Assembly (NCBI RefSeq): GCF_014697615.1
Contig: NZ_JACJSD010000001.1
Coordinates: 248,001 to 312,000, forward strand
From: Nostoc sp. FACHB-280
GTDB taxonomy: Bacteria; Cyanobacteriota; Cyanobacteriia; Cyanobacteriales; Nostocaceae
Direction: 5' to 3'
Length of the DNA stretch: 64,000 nucleotides
Both the position numbers and the translations under genes were made by a program. The notes beneath the pieces are model-generated. The model searched no databases, was not told the origin of the DNA, and was given only the letters and a program-made list of their open reading frames with translations. The number at the start of each line of letters is the position of its first letter. The stretch's first letter is position 1. Below, piece after piece: positions 54,420-62,593 of the stretch.

Positions 54420-54722
54420 ATGCAACTTACGCCGCAGGAAAAAGATAAATTATTAATTTTTACTGCTGCTTTATTAGCGGAAAGACGCAAAGAAAGAGGC
54501 TTGAAATTAAATTATCCCGAAGCAGTTGCTTATATATCTGCTGCAATTTTAGAAGGCGCAAGAGATGGACAAACTGTTGCGGAATTGATGAGTTACGGCA
54601 CAACTTTATTAAGCAGAAATGATGTCATGGAAGGTGTCGCAGAAATGGTACATGAAGTCCAGGTAGAAGCCACTTTTCCAGATGGCACAAAGTTAGTGAC
54701 AGTACATAATCCAATTCGTTAA
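54420..54722 (+). CDS. ureA: Urease subunit gamma UreA
   Basis: The 100-residue gamma subunit of urease, which hydrolyses urea to ammonia and carbamate. Family sequence throughout: [61 protein letters not shown]. It starts 22 bp after ureD and ends 20 bp before ureB, so the genes are cotranscribed. GGATG before ATG can serve as ribosome-binding site. Confidence 0.97.
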   Translation: MQLTPQEKDKLLIFTAALLAERRKERGLKLNYPEAVAYISAAILEGARDGQTVAELMSYGTTLLSRNDVMEGVAEMVHEVQVEATFPDGTKLVTVHNPIR

Positions 54723-54742
54723 ATTTATTTTATAAAATTACT

Positions 54743-55048
54743 ATGATACCTGGAGAAATTATCACAGCAGCAGGGGAACTAGAACTAAATGCAGGTCGTC
54801 CGACTGTAAAATTGCCAGTGGCAAATACAGGCGATCGCCCGATTCAAGTAGGTTCACATTTTCACTTTTATGAAGTCAATTCTGCATTAATTTTTGATAG
54901 AGAACAAGCCAAAGGAATGCGCCTTGATATTCCGGCTGGCACAGCAGTGCGCTTTGAGCCAGGGGATGAAAAGGAAGTCACTTTAATACCCTTTACTGGT
55001 AGTCGGCAAGTTTACGGATTTAATGCTAAGGTAAATGGCCAATTATAG
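54743..55048 (+). CDS. ureB: Urease subunit beta UreB
   Basis: The 101-residue beta subunit: [39 protein letters not shown] and [14 protein letters not shown] are canonical. In most cyanobacteria ureC follows immediately; here a COQ4-family gene lies between them. Confidence 0.97.
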   Translation: MIPGEIITAAGELELNAGRPTVKLPVANTGDRPIQVGSHFHFYEVNSALIFDREQAKGMRLDIPAGTAVRFEPGDEKEVTLIPFTGSRQVYGFNAKVNGQL

Positions 55049-55089
55049 TTAAGGCTTTCATGCCTTAAAACCAAATACATAAAGGCAGG

Positions 55090-55770
55090 ATGCAGATGTT
55101 TTTGAAAGATTTACGCGGGTTAAATCTAGAATTTTTAAACACATTAAAAGGTGCAATTACTCTATTTATAGATCCTGGTCGTGCTGATGCAACTCCAGAT
55201 ATTGAAGATGGAATGATTAACATCAAAGCGACCAAATTAGCAATTGAATATATCAAATCAAAACCAGAAGTAGCACAAATTATTCAAGAACGTTATATTG
55301 CACCACCTCCAGATATGGAAGCGATCGGCAAATGTCCTGAAGGTTCACTAGGATATGCTTTTGCTAAATATATAAAAGACACAGGTTTTGATCCCAATTA
55401 TTATCGGGGTTTAAAAATCACAGATGACACCAGCTATATCTTGCATCGCCTCAGACAAACTCATGATATTTGGCATGTAGTTACAGGATTAGGCTTTGAT
55501 GTCAATGGTGAATTAGGATTACAAGCATTTTGTTTAGCTCAAATTCGTATCCCCTTACCCATCATTCTCTTAGCAGGGGGATTAATGAGAACATTAATTA
55601 ATGCACCAGAACAAATGGATAATTTATTAACACAAATTGCCATAGGCTATCGTATGGGAGCAAAAGCTAAACCCCTCATAGCCCAAAAATGGGAAGAAGG
55701 TTGGGATAAACCCCTAACCCAATGGCGTAGTGAACTAGGAATTGAACCCACTTCAGTATACATACCCTAA
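55090..55770 (+). CDS. COQ4-family protein inside urease operon
   Basis: A 226-residue helical protein of the COQ4 family. The metal-binding signature HDxxHx11E is intact (HDIWHVVTGLGFDVNGE). Eukaryotic COQ4 takes part in ubiquinone synthesis as an oxidative decarboxylase; cyanobacteria make plastoquinone instead, so its substrate here is unknown. It starts 42 bp after ureB and ends 69 bp before ureC in the same direction. GGCAGG precedes the first ATG; a second in-frame ATG lies two codons on. Its place in a nitrogen operon is unusual. Confidence 0.88.
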   Translation: MQMFLKDLRGLNLEFLNTLKGAITLFIDPGRADATPDIEDGMINIKATKLAIEYIKSKPEVAQIIQERYIAPPPDMEAIGKCPEGSLGYAFAKYIKDTGFDPNYYRGLKITDDTSYILHRLRQTHDIWHVVTGLGFDVNGELGLQAFCLAQIRIPLPIILLAGGLMRTLINAPEQMDNLLTQIAIGYRMGAKAKPLIAQKWEEGWDKPLTQWRSELGIEPTSVYIP

Positions 55771-55838
55771 AACTAAAATCTATTCTCAGTAGCGGGAGTG
55801 TTTCAGATGGGAATAAAAAATAATTATCAGGATTAGTT

Positions 55839-57545
55839 ATGAGTTATAGAATGTCTCGCCGCGCCTACGCAGAAACCTACGGGCCGACAGTAGGCGATCG
55901 CATCCGCCTAGCTGATACAGAATTATTTATCGAAGTCGAACAAGACTTTACTACCTACGGTGATGAAGTGAAGTTTGGCGGTGGTAAAGTGATTCGTGAT
56001 GGGATGGGACAATCGCCGATTTCTAACGCCGATGGTGCTGTCGATTTAGTCATTACCAATGCCTTAATCCTTGATTGGTGGGGAATCGTCAAAGCAGACA
56101 TCGGCATTAAAGATGGCAAGATATTTAAAATCGGTAAAGCGGGTAATCCTTATATTCAAGACAACGTAGATATTATTATTGGCCCTGGAACTGAAGCCTT
56201 AGCCGGGGAGGGAATGATTCTCACGGCGGGCGGAATTGATAGCCATATACATTTTATTTGTCCCCAGCAAATTGAAGTTGCGATCGCCTCTGGAATCACA
56301 ACCATGATTGGCGGTGGAACTGGCCCCGCCACCGGAACCAACGCCACCACCTGCACCCCCGGCCCTTGGAACATTTACCGGATGTTACAAGCGGCCGATG
56401 CTTTTCCGATGAACTTGGGATTTTTGGGTAAAGGTAACGCCAGTCAACCCCAAGCATTAGCAGAACAAGTGCAAGCTGGTGCAATGGGTTTAAAATTGCA
56501 TGAGGACTGGGGGACGACTCCCGCCACCATTGATACTTGTCTGAGTGTGGCTGATGAATACGATGTCCAGGTCGCCATCCACACCGACACTCTCAACGAA
56601 GCCGGGTTTGTGGAAGATACCATCGCCGCCTTTAAAAACCGCGCCATTCATACTTACCACACCGAAGGCGCAGGTGGTGGACATGCACCCGATATCATCA
56701 AAGTCTGCGGTCAAGCTAATGTTCTCCCTTCTTCGACAAATCCCACTCGACCTTATACCCTCAACACCTTAGATGAACACCTAGATATGTTGATGGTATG
56801 TCATCACCTCGACCCCAGTATTCCGGAAGATGTGGCTTTTGCGGAGTCGCGCATTCGTCGAGAAACCATCGCCGCCGAAGATATTTTGCATGATTTAGGC
56901 GCGTTTAGTATGATTTCTTCGGATTCCCAGGCAATGGGGAGAGTGGGAGAGGTAATAATTCGGACTTGGCAGACTGCCCATAAAATGAAGGTACAACGGG
57001 GAAGCCTAGAGGGAGATAACCAAGCCGATAATTTACGCGCCAAAAGATACGTAGCAAAATACACTATTAATCCTGCAATTACACATGGAATTGCTGATTA
57101 TGTCGGTTCTGTAGAAGCCGGAAAAATTGCAGACTTATGCTTGTGGCGACCTGCATTTTTTGGTGTCAAGCCAGAGATAGTGATTAAAGGTGGAATGATA
57201 GCTTGGGCGCAAATGGGTGATGCTAACGCCAGTATTCCCACACCCCAACCCGTTCACATGCAACCAATGTTTGGTAGTTTTGCTGGTGCGAGGAATGCAA
57301 CATCTTTCACATTTGTTTCCCAAGCCGCTTTAGAAAGAGAAATTCCCCAGCAGTTGGGATTAAAAAAATCAACTGTGGCGGTGACTGGAACCCGTCAGAT
57401 AAGTAAAGGTGACTTGAAGCTAAATGACGCATTACCACACATCGAAGTAGACTCAGAAACTTACGAAGTCAGGGCTGATGGCGAATTGCTGACTTGTGAA
57501 CCTGCAACAGTTTTACCAATGGCGCAGCGTTACTTTTTATTTTGA
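55839..57545 (+). CDS. ureC: Urease subunit alpha UreC
   Basis: The 568-residue catalytic subunit holding the dinickel site. Metal and catalytic residues are present: HIHF, the carbamylated Lys in [24 protein letters not shown], the active-site flap His in VCHHLD, and Asp in SSDSQAMG. Length is normal. It is the last gene of the operon, closed by a strong terminator. ureE, ureF and ureG are not in the window. Confidence 0.98.
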   Translation: MSYRMSRRAYAETYGPTVGDRIRLADTELFIEVEQDFTTYGDEVKFGGGKVIRDGMGQSPISNADGAVDLVITNALILDWWGIVKADIGIKDGKIFKIGKAGNPYIQDNVDIIIGPGTEALAGEGMILTAGGIDSHIHFICPQQIEVAIASGITTMIGGGTGPATGTNATTCTPGPWNIYRMLQAADAFPMNLGFLGKGNASQPQALAEQVQAGAMGLKLHEDWGTTPATIDTCLSVADEYDVQVAIHTDTLNEAGFVEDTIAAFKNRAIHTYHTEGAGGGHAPDIIKVCGQANVLPSSTNPTRPYTLNTLDEHLDMLMVCHHLDPSIPEDVAFAESRIRRETIAAEDILHDLGAFSMISSDSQAMGRVGEVIIRTWQTAHKMKVQRGSLEGDNQADNLRAKRYVAKYTINPAITHGIADYVGSVEAGKIADLCLWRPAFFGVKPEIVIKGGMIAWAQMGDANASIPTPQPVHMQPMFGSFAGARNATSFTFVSQAALEREIPQQLGLKKSTVAVTGTRQISKGDLKLNDALPHIEVDSETYEVRADGELLTCEPATVLPMAQRYFLF

Positions 57546-57552
57546 GTAGCCA

Positions 57553-57594
57553 AAATTATAAGAGAGAATGCGATCGCACTCTCTCTTATAATTT
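57553..57594. terminator. Strong symmetrical terminator after ureC
   Basis: A perfect 15-bp arm AAATTATAAGAGAGA and its complement flank a HIP1-containing palindromic loop (TGCGATCGCA). T-rich right arm; it can work for both directions and separates ureC from the convergent secreted-protein gene. Confidence 0.85.
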
Positions 57595-57713
57595 ATCAAT
57601 TCCACTAGCTTTTAACTACCTGTCATATCATGTTCGTCTAATTACACATCGTCATCATTAATTACTGAATTAGACGCTATACCACAGAAGTTTCCCTAAC
57701 CAAATTTTTGCTT

Positions 57714-58427
57714 TTACTTGGAAGGAGATGCAGAACCTGGTTTAATGCTGTTGTCCGGTGTGCCGGTAGAGCCAGGCGCAGGATTTACACTACCAGGAGT
57801 GCTGGAATCTGGTGCTGGTGTAATTTGATTAGGAGTTGTAGAATCTGGTGCTGGAGTTACACTGCCAGGAGTGCTGGAATCTGGGGCTGGAGTTACACTA
57901 CCAGGAGTGCTGGAATCTGGGGCTGGAGTTACACTGCCAGGAGTGCTGGAATCTGGGGCTGGTGTAATTTGATTAGGAGTTGTGGAATCTGGTGCAGGGG
58001 TTGTGGAATCTGGTGTGCTGCTACCAGGTGCGGGAATTGTATTGGTCGGATTCGTGGAATCTGGTGCGGTTGTACTGCCAGGAGTTGTAGGTTCAGCAGG
58101 TACTGTTGTGCTGTTAGGTGTTGATCCAGGTGTGGTAGTTGTGCTGTCTGGGCTGGTTGTGCTTCCAGAAGGCTGTGTTTCGGGTACTGTGGTAGTACCA
58201 GAAGAAGATGGGGTAAGTGGTTGACCGTTGGGACAACGGGAATTTAAGGGGAAACGTTCACACAGAATTTTGAAACCTTCTGGTGACAGCTGAATTTCCG
58301 TTGGTGAACTAGTGGATGGGCTACTGGACTGAGCAATTGGGGATTTACTGGATTGAGCAACTGCAACATTAGCACTCAAAGCCAAAGTCAAAGCTGTACC
58401 AATCAACGACAGAGATTTTCCCTTCAT
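57714..58427 (-). CDS. Secreted Pro/Ser/Thr-rich repeat protein
   Basis: A 237-residue protein with a signal peptide (LIGTALTLALSANVAVAQ), a short conserved segment with two Cys (LSPEGFKILCERFPLNSRC), then a long low-complexity region. Its unit TPAPDSSTPGSV is repeated several times with variants (TTPNQI). The DNA repeats are near-identical at 57840-57960, a sign of recent expansion. The region is probably an extended, possibly glycosylated, surface linker. Function unknown. Confidence 0.75.
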   Translation of the reverse strand: MKGKSLSLIGTALTLALSANVAVAQSSKSPIAQSSSPSTSSPTEIQLSPEGFKILCERFPLNSRCPNGQPLTPSSSGTTTVPETQPSGSTTSPDSTTTTPGSTPNSTTVPAEPTTPGSTTAPDSTNPTNTIPAPGSSTPDSTTPAPDSTTPNQITPAPDSSTPGSVTPAPDSSTPGSVTPAPDSSTPGSVTPAPDSTTPNQITPAPDSSTPGSVNPAPGSTGTPDNSIKPGSASPSK

Positions 58428-58758
58428 TATGAACTTAACCTCAACGGAAACAGAACACTCGCCCCATTAAACCAAACAATTAAATTTAGAAAATCATCCT
58501 AAAAGCTGATGTTTATTTTTGCTATAAAATTTAGTCATCTCTATTGAAATCAATGAGTTTCAATAATTTTACTGAAGCAAATTCGTTGTTTAAAATACAA
58601 AAAAATTATCAAAAAATTGTAGTCATCTGACAACTAACCCCAGATAGAATCAGAGATACATAGATAAAAATCAGAAATTTATCAATGTAAACCAAATAAC
58701 TTATTTCAGACAAAATCTAGATGGCTAAATATTTTCCTGATAAGTATTAAAATTTTTT
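58428..58758. other. AT-rich intergenic region
   Basis: No gene, repeat or RNA that I can support; contains the promoter region of the secreted repeat protein. Confidence 0.4.
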
Positions 58759-58959
58759 ATGCGACGAGATGCGATATTTTATAAACTATTTCAACAATTC
58801 CCACCTTTGTTATTTGAGCTACTGAAGCATTCTCCAAATAATGCTCAAAACTACCTTTTTGATTCACTGAAGAAGAAATGTAGGTTAGTTGGAGCGATCG
58901 CAAAACCCAACAAAAGCCTATATGTGTTAAGTTTCATTCTTCAACCCAACCTATACTAG
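58759..58959 (+). pseudogene. N-terminal stub of a DUF2887/Rpn-family gene
   Basis: Residues 1-36 (MRRDAIFYKLFQQFPPLLFE, then NNAQNYLFDS) match the start of DUF2887 proteins, putative PD-(D/E)XK nucleases of the Rpn/transposase-associated group. The frame then enters a dispersed repeat element at 58880 and the nuclease core is lost. It is a remnant. Confidence 0.75.
58880..58955. repeat. Dispersed repeat element truncating the DUF2887 stub
   Basis: GTAGGTTAGTTGG at the left and CAACCCAACCTATAC at the right form inverted ends, with AAAACCCAACA inside. It is a relative of the element at 7315-7414, which truncates a kinase stub in the same manner. Confidence 0.65.
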
Positions 58960-59005
58960 TCATAATTTTTATAGTGAAACCCAACACAAACCTCAGTATA
59001 CTTAG

Positions 59006-59058
59006 CATTGTGAATGCGATCGCCGACATTGTGAATGATACAACCTACATGGTGAATG
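59006..59058. repeat. Three direct repeats with exact 21-bp period
   Basis: CATTGTGAATG at 59006 and 59027 and CATGGTGAATG at 59048. The period equals two helical turns or seven codons; the frame reads a short VNAIADI-like heptapeptide tandem ending in TAA. It lies just before the gene at 59082 and may be an operator or a repeat relic. Confidence 0.55.
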
Positions 59059-59081
59059 CTGCTTAATATTTATTTAAAACC

Positions 59082-59279
59082 ATGACTACAAATCCAGAGC
59101 GTCGCGTTGTACAAGCAATATTAAAGAATGTCCAAGCTAAAGACAACATTACAGTCGGAGATATTACTCAAATTTATAATCTCGTTATTAACTTAAATCA
59201 TCTTCCCAAACCAAGTGGATTTCCCCAAAACATTCCTAGTAGCAACACAGAGAAATTTATCGGACGCGCGCAGGAATGA
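59082..59279 (+). pseudogene. N-terminal stub of a STAND/NB-ARC-type protein (inferred)
   Basis: A 65-residue ORF: NPERRVVQAILKNVQAKDNI and DITQIYNL resemble small N-terminal effector-adaptor domains of cyanobacterial STAND NTPases. The last residues EKFIGRAQE match the F-x-G-R-x-x-E start of an NTPase module, followed at once by a stop. The P-loop and sensor repeats are missing. The inference rests on the last motif and the layout, so confidence is moderate. It could also be an independent small protein. Confidence 0.5.
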
Positions 59280-59308
59280 ATGTATATTTAATTTTGCATT
59301 ACCACTTA

Positions 59309-59611
59309 TTACTCCTCATCAAACAGTGCTTTTAAATCACGATAACCACTAACTACCCGTAAAATTTCAATTCCGCTTGCAATTGGACGATAAAAAATCA
59401 GATAATCATCCACAGGAAAGCTACGTAATAACGGTAAAAGTTCATCACGCTTGCGTCCCATGTTGGGAAAGTTTGCTAGATTACTGCACTGTTTGTTAAT
59501 TTTTTTCAGCAACCGCTCCGCAGCATCAAAACTACTGTTGTCAGCAACATAATCAATAATGCTTTCAATATCCCGACTTGCAGGAGCAGTAAATTTACAA
59601 ATATTGCTCAT
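59309..59611 (-). CDS. parE: ParE/RelE-family toxin
   Basis: A 100-residue toxin of the ParE/RelE fold (TAPASRDIESIIDYVADNSSFDAAERLL, then NMGRKRDELLPLLRSFPVDDYLIFYRP and EILRVVSGYRDL). ParE members poison gyrase; RelE members cut mRNA, and sequence favours ParE. The start overlaps the upstream antitoxin stop by four bases, the usual arrangement. Confidence 0.9.
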   Translation of the reverse strand: MSNICKFTAPASRDIESIIDYVADNSSFDAAERLLKKINKQCSNLANFPNMGRKRDELLPLLRSFPVDDYLIFYRPIASGIEILRVVSGYRDLKALFDEE

Positions 59612-59877
59612 TTATTACTCTGCTGGCGACGCTGTTGTAGTTTCTGTTCTAGTTGATGAAAAATCGTTGCTGCGTCAATAACTTCCCCTCGTTCTGAAGC
59701 TTCGACTCCAAGCATGATTTCTCGTTGCAATTCCTCAAATCTACCTTGATAAATACGTTCTCTTTCTTCTAACAGTTGAATACCCGCAATAATCACTTCT
59801 TCTGTTGAAGCATACTTACCGCTTGCAACTTGATTTTGAATAAATTGTTGTATTTCTGGAGTCAAGGAAATATTCAT
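59608..59877 (-). CDS. parD: ParD-family antitoxin
   Basis: An 89-residue ribbon-helix-helix antitoxin: MNISLTPEIQQFIQNQVASGKY and STEEVIIAGIQLLEERE give the DNA-binding part. The C-terminal half is charged and binds the toxin. First gene of a two-gene operon, probably autorepressed; TATATGGTGTACTATACTATG before its start is partly palindromic. Confidence 0.9.
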   Translation of the reverse strand: MNISLTPEIQQFIQNQVASGKYASTEEVIIAGIQLLEERERIYQGRFEELQREIMLGVEASERGEVIDAATIFHQLEQKLQQRRQQSNK

Positions 59878-60221
59878 ATATATGGTGTACTATACTATGC
59901 TTAATTTTAAACGGGGAGTGGCGCGGAGGTAAGCGCAAAGTTACGCGGACTTTGAGTTTTCAGTTAATTTAATTGGGCGATCGCACTAGCATTCTCTTCA
60001 CTTGACTCAGCCAACTTGATTTTTGATGCGATCGCTAAGTGTAGTGTAACTTCAATACATTGCGTTGGATTGTTAAGCTGATTGACAAATATGGCTCAAG
60101 GCGCAATGATGCGGAATTGTCCCAACTTCTGCTGTGGCTTATGAGTAAAATGGTGAAAGACCTGTCAGACAATCGCCATTCGCCGATTCTTCACTCTCAA
60201 ATAATCGTGATCTAATAGCCG
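59878..60221. other. Intergenic region between ParDE and PBP
   Basis: No gene. Two HIP1-like sites (near 59980 and 60030) and divergent promoters of parD and the PBP gene are expected; no exact boxes claimed. Confidence 0.4.
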
Positions 60222-62495
60222 ATGAATTCTCCCCAACCTCCCCAAAAGCCACAAACTATACTTGGTCAACTGACTCAAGCCGTACATACAATTCAAGCTA
60301 GGGTCGATTTTTCCAAGCTGGCGCTGAAGCCAAATGCTAGAGTACCGGAACTTTGGGTACAGGATGCAGGGGCGGATAAGGCAGAGGTCTACCCATTGTT
60401 GGGCGATCGCTATATTCTAGGACGCAGTTCTAAATCTTGCGATATCGTTGTTCGTAACCCAGTTGTCAGCCAAATTCATCTGTCTTTGTCGCGGGACTCT
60501 ACCCAACGCAAACCTGTGTTCGTGATTCGAGATGAAAGCTCAACCAATGGTATTTATCTGGGGAAACGGCGGCTGACTTCTCTAGAACTGCGGCATGGCG
60601 ATATCATCACTCTAGGGCCGCCAGAACTAGCAGCATCAGTCAGATTGCAATATGTAGATCCACCAGCATGGTATGTCAAAGCTGGAACTTGGGCAGGGTA
60701 TGGAGTGGGCGGTGCTAGTGCGCTGTTAGCCTTGGTCATTGGTGTGGAATGGATGAAGTTTACCGTTCGACCTTTACCTACAGCTACTCGCGCCCCAGTC
60801 ATAGTTTATGCTCGTGATGGCTCAACACCTCTACGTGAACCGCGAACCACTTCTCACGTAGATATGAAGACCTTGCCAGACTTCGGCCCTTACTTAGCCA
60901 ATGCAGTCGTCGCTTCAGAAGATAGCCGTTATTACTGGCACGTTGGTGTAGACCCCTTGGGGATTTTACGGGCAGTATTAATTAATAGTCGCAGTGGCGA
61001 TTTACAGCAAGGGGCGAGTACAGTTACCCAACAGGTCGCTCGTAGTTTATTCCGTGATTATGTAGGCTCCCAAGACTCCCTGGGACGAAAATTGCGTGAA
61101 GCTATTGTGGCACTAAAGCTAGAAACTTTTTATAGCAAAGATTACATTTTGCTGACTTATTTAAATCGTGTGTTTTTGGGGGGAGATACTTCAGGTTTTG
61201 AAGATGCTGCTAAGTATTACTTTGAGAAGTCGGCCAAAGAACTCACCTTAGCCGAAGCCGCAACATTAGTTGGGATTTTACCCGCGCCCAATGCGTTTGA
61301 TTTTTGTGGTGATGGCCCCAATAAACTAGAAGCTGCTGATTACCGCAATCGTGTAATTAAGCGGATGTTGGAAATGGGCAAAATCTCCCAAGAAGATGCA
61401 AATCGGGCGAGACGTTCTACAGTCCAAGTCAGCCCCAAAGTTTGCGAACAGCAAGCCAAAACTATTGCACCTTATTTTTATAGTTATGTCTTTCAAGAAC
61501 TAGACTCAATTTTGGGTGAAGGTGCAGCTAGGGAAGGAAACTACATCATTGAAACCCAACTTGACCCAGCAATTCAAGCCCAAGCCGAAGCCTCACTGCG
61601 AAATTCTGTGAATAATGAAGGTTCAAACTTGCGTTTTTCCCAAGGGGCGATCGTTACTTTAGATTCCAAAACAGGTAGTATTTTGGCAATGGTCGGCGGT
61701 ACTGATTACCGCAAAAGTCAATTCAATCGTGCTGTCCAAGCCAAAAGACAACCAGGTTCTACCTTTAAAATTTTTGCCTACACCGCAGCCATCCAACAAG
61801 GCATTTCACCATATAAAACTTATTCTTGCGCCCCTTTGCCTTGGCAGGGCTTTACTTATAAACCTTGTCGCGCTGGTGCTGATGTCAGTTTAGATATTGC
61901 CACGGGTTTGGCACTGTCAGAAAACCCCGTTGCTTTGCGAGTTGCCAAGGAAGTTGGTTTAAATAAAGTTGTGGCTATGGCGCAGAAATTGGGGGTAAAG
62001 TCACAACTTGATCCGGTTCCTGGTTTGGTACTCGGTCAAAGTGTGGTCAATGTTTTAGAAATGACCGGGGCTTTTGGTGCAATTGGGAATCAAGGTGTTT
62101 GGAATCCCCCCCACGCCATTAGCCGCATTCTCGACAGTGGTGATTGTAAGGATCGAAAAGATTTAAAAACCTGTCGTGTCATCTATTCCTTTGACCAACA
62201 AAACCGTGAGGCTAATAAACGAGTTCTTTCCACAGAGGTAGCTGATGAAATGACTACCTTGATGCGGGGAGTGGTAAGTAGAGGTACTGGTCGTAGTGCA
62301 GCTATTGGTTTGGGAGAAGCTGGTAAAACAGGGACAACTAATAACAACGTTGACCTTTGGTTTATTGGGTTTATTCCTAGCCGCCGATTGGTAACAGGTA
62401 TCTGGCTAGGAAATGATAATAATTCCCCCACTTACGGTAGCAGCGCCCAAGCTGCTCAACTCTGGGGGAGGTATATGGGGAGAATTGCTAGGTAG
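60222..62495 (+). CDS. Class A penicillin-binding protein with N-terminal FHA domain
   Basis: Bifunctional peptidoglycan synthase. Residues 60-140 are an FHA domain (YILGRSSKSCDIVVRNPVVSQIHLSLSR, STNGIYLG) that binds phospho-Thr proteins. A membrane helix follows (about 158-178), then the GT51 transglycosylase (VVASEDSRYYWHVGVDPLGI with catalytic Glu; GASTVTQQVARSLF). The transpeptidase has its three motifs: SxxK (GSTFKIF), SxN (SENPVAL) and KTG (AGKTGTTNN). The FHA-PBP fusion is known from cyanobacteria and suggests control by a Ser/Thr kinase. Confidence 0.95.
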   Translation: MNSPQPPQKPQTILGQLTQAVHTIQARVDFSKLALKPNARVPELWVQDAGADKAEVYPLLGDRYILGRSSKSCDIVVRNPVVSQIHLSLSRDSTQRKPVFVIRDESSTNGIYLGKRRLTSLELRHGDIITLGPPELAASVRLQYVDPPAWYVKAGTWAGYGVGGASALLALVIGVEWMKFTVRPLPTATRAPVIVYARDGSTPLREPRTTSHVDMKTLPDFGPYLANAVVASEDSRYYWHVGVDPLGILRAVLINSRSGDLQQGASTVTQQVARSLFRDYVGSQDSLGRKLREAIVALKLETFYSKDYILLTYLNRVFLGGDTSGFEDAAKYYFEKSAKELTLAEAATLVGILPAPNAFDFCGDGPNKLEAADYRNRVIKRMLEMGKISQEDANRARRSTVQVSPKVCEQQAKTIAPYFYSYVFQELDSILGEGAAREGNYIIETQLDPAIQAQAEASLRNSVNNEGSNLRFSQGAIVTLDSKTGSILAMVGGTDYRKSQFNRAVQAKRQPGSTFKIFAYTAAIQQGISPYKTYSCAPLPWQGFTYKPCRAGADVSLDIATGLALSENPVALRVAKEVGLNKVVAMAQKLGVKSQLDPVPGLVLGQSVVNVLEMTGAFGAIGNQGVWNPPHAISRILDSGDCKDRKDLKTCRVIYSFDQQNREANKRVLSTEVADEMTTLMRGVVSRGTGRSAAIGLGEAGKTGTTNNNVDLWFIGFIPSRRLVTGIWLGNDNNSPTYGSSAQAAQLWGRYMGRIAR

Positions 62496-62509
62496 TTAGG
62501 TTGTCATTT

Positions 62510-62556
62510 GTCATTTGTCATTCGTAAGAATGTTAAATGACAAATGACCTATTTTT
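62510..62556 (+). terminator. Hairpin terminator after PBP gene
   Basis: GTCATTTGTCATT (62510-62522) pairs with AATGACAAATGAC (62536-62548), followed by CTATTTTTATT. It is built from the same TCATTTG short repeats seen near 4065 and 25726, and lies between the convergent PBP and uvrB genes. Confidence 0.8.
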
Positions 62557-62593
62557 ATTGATTTACCTAGTCTTTAACTCAGCACTTTGTCAC

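Noticed and set aside
57708-58224. Long plus-strand ORFs rich in Gly, Ser, Cys and Trp.
   Set aside because: They are the antisense reading of the Pro/Ser/Thr repeat gene.
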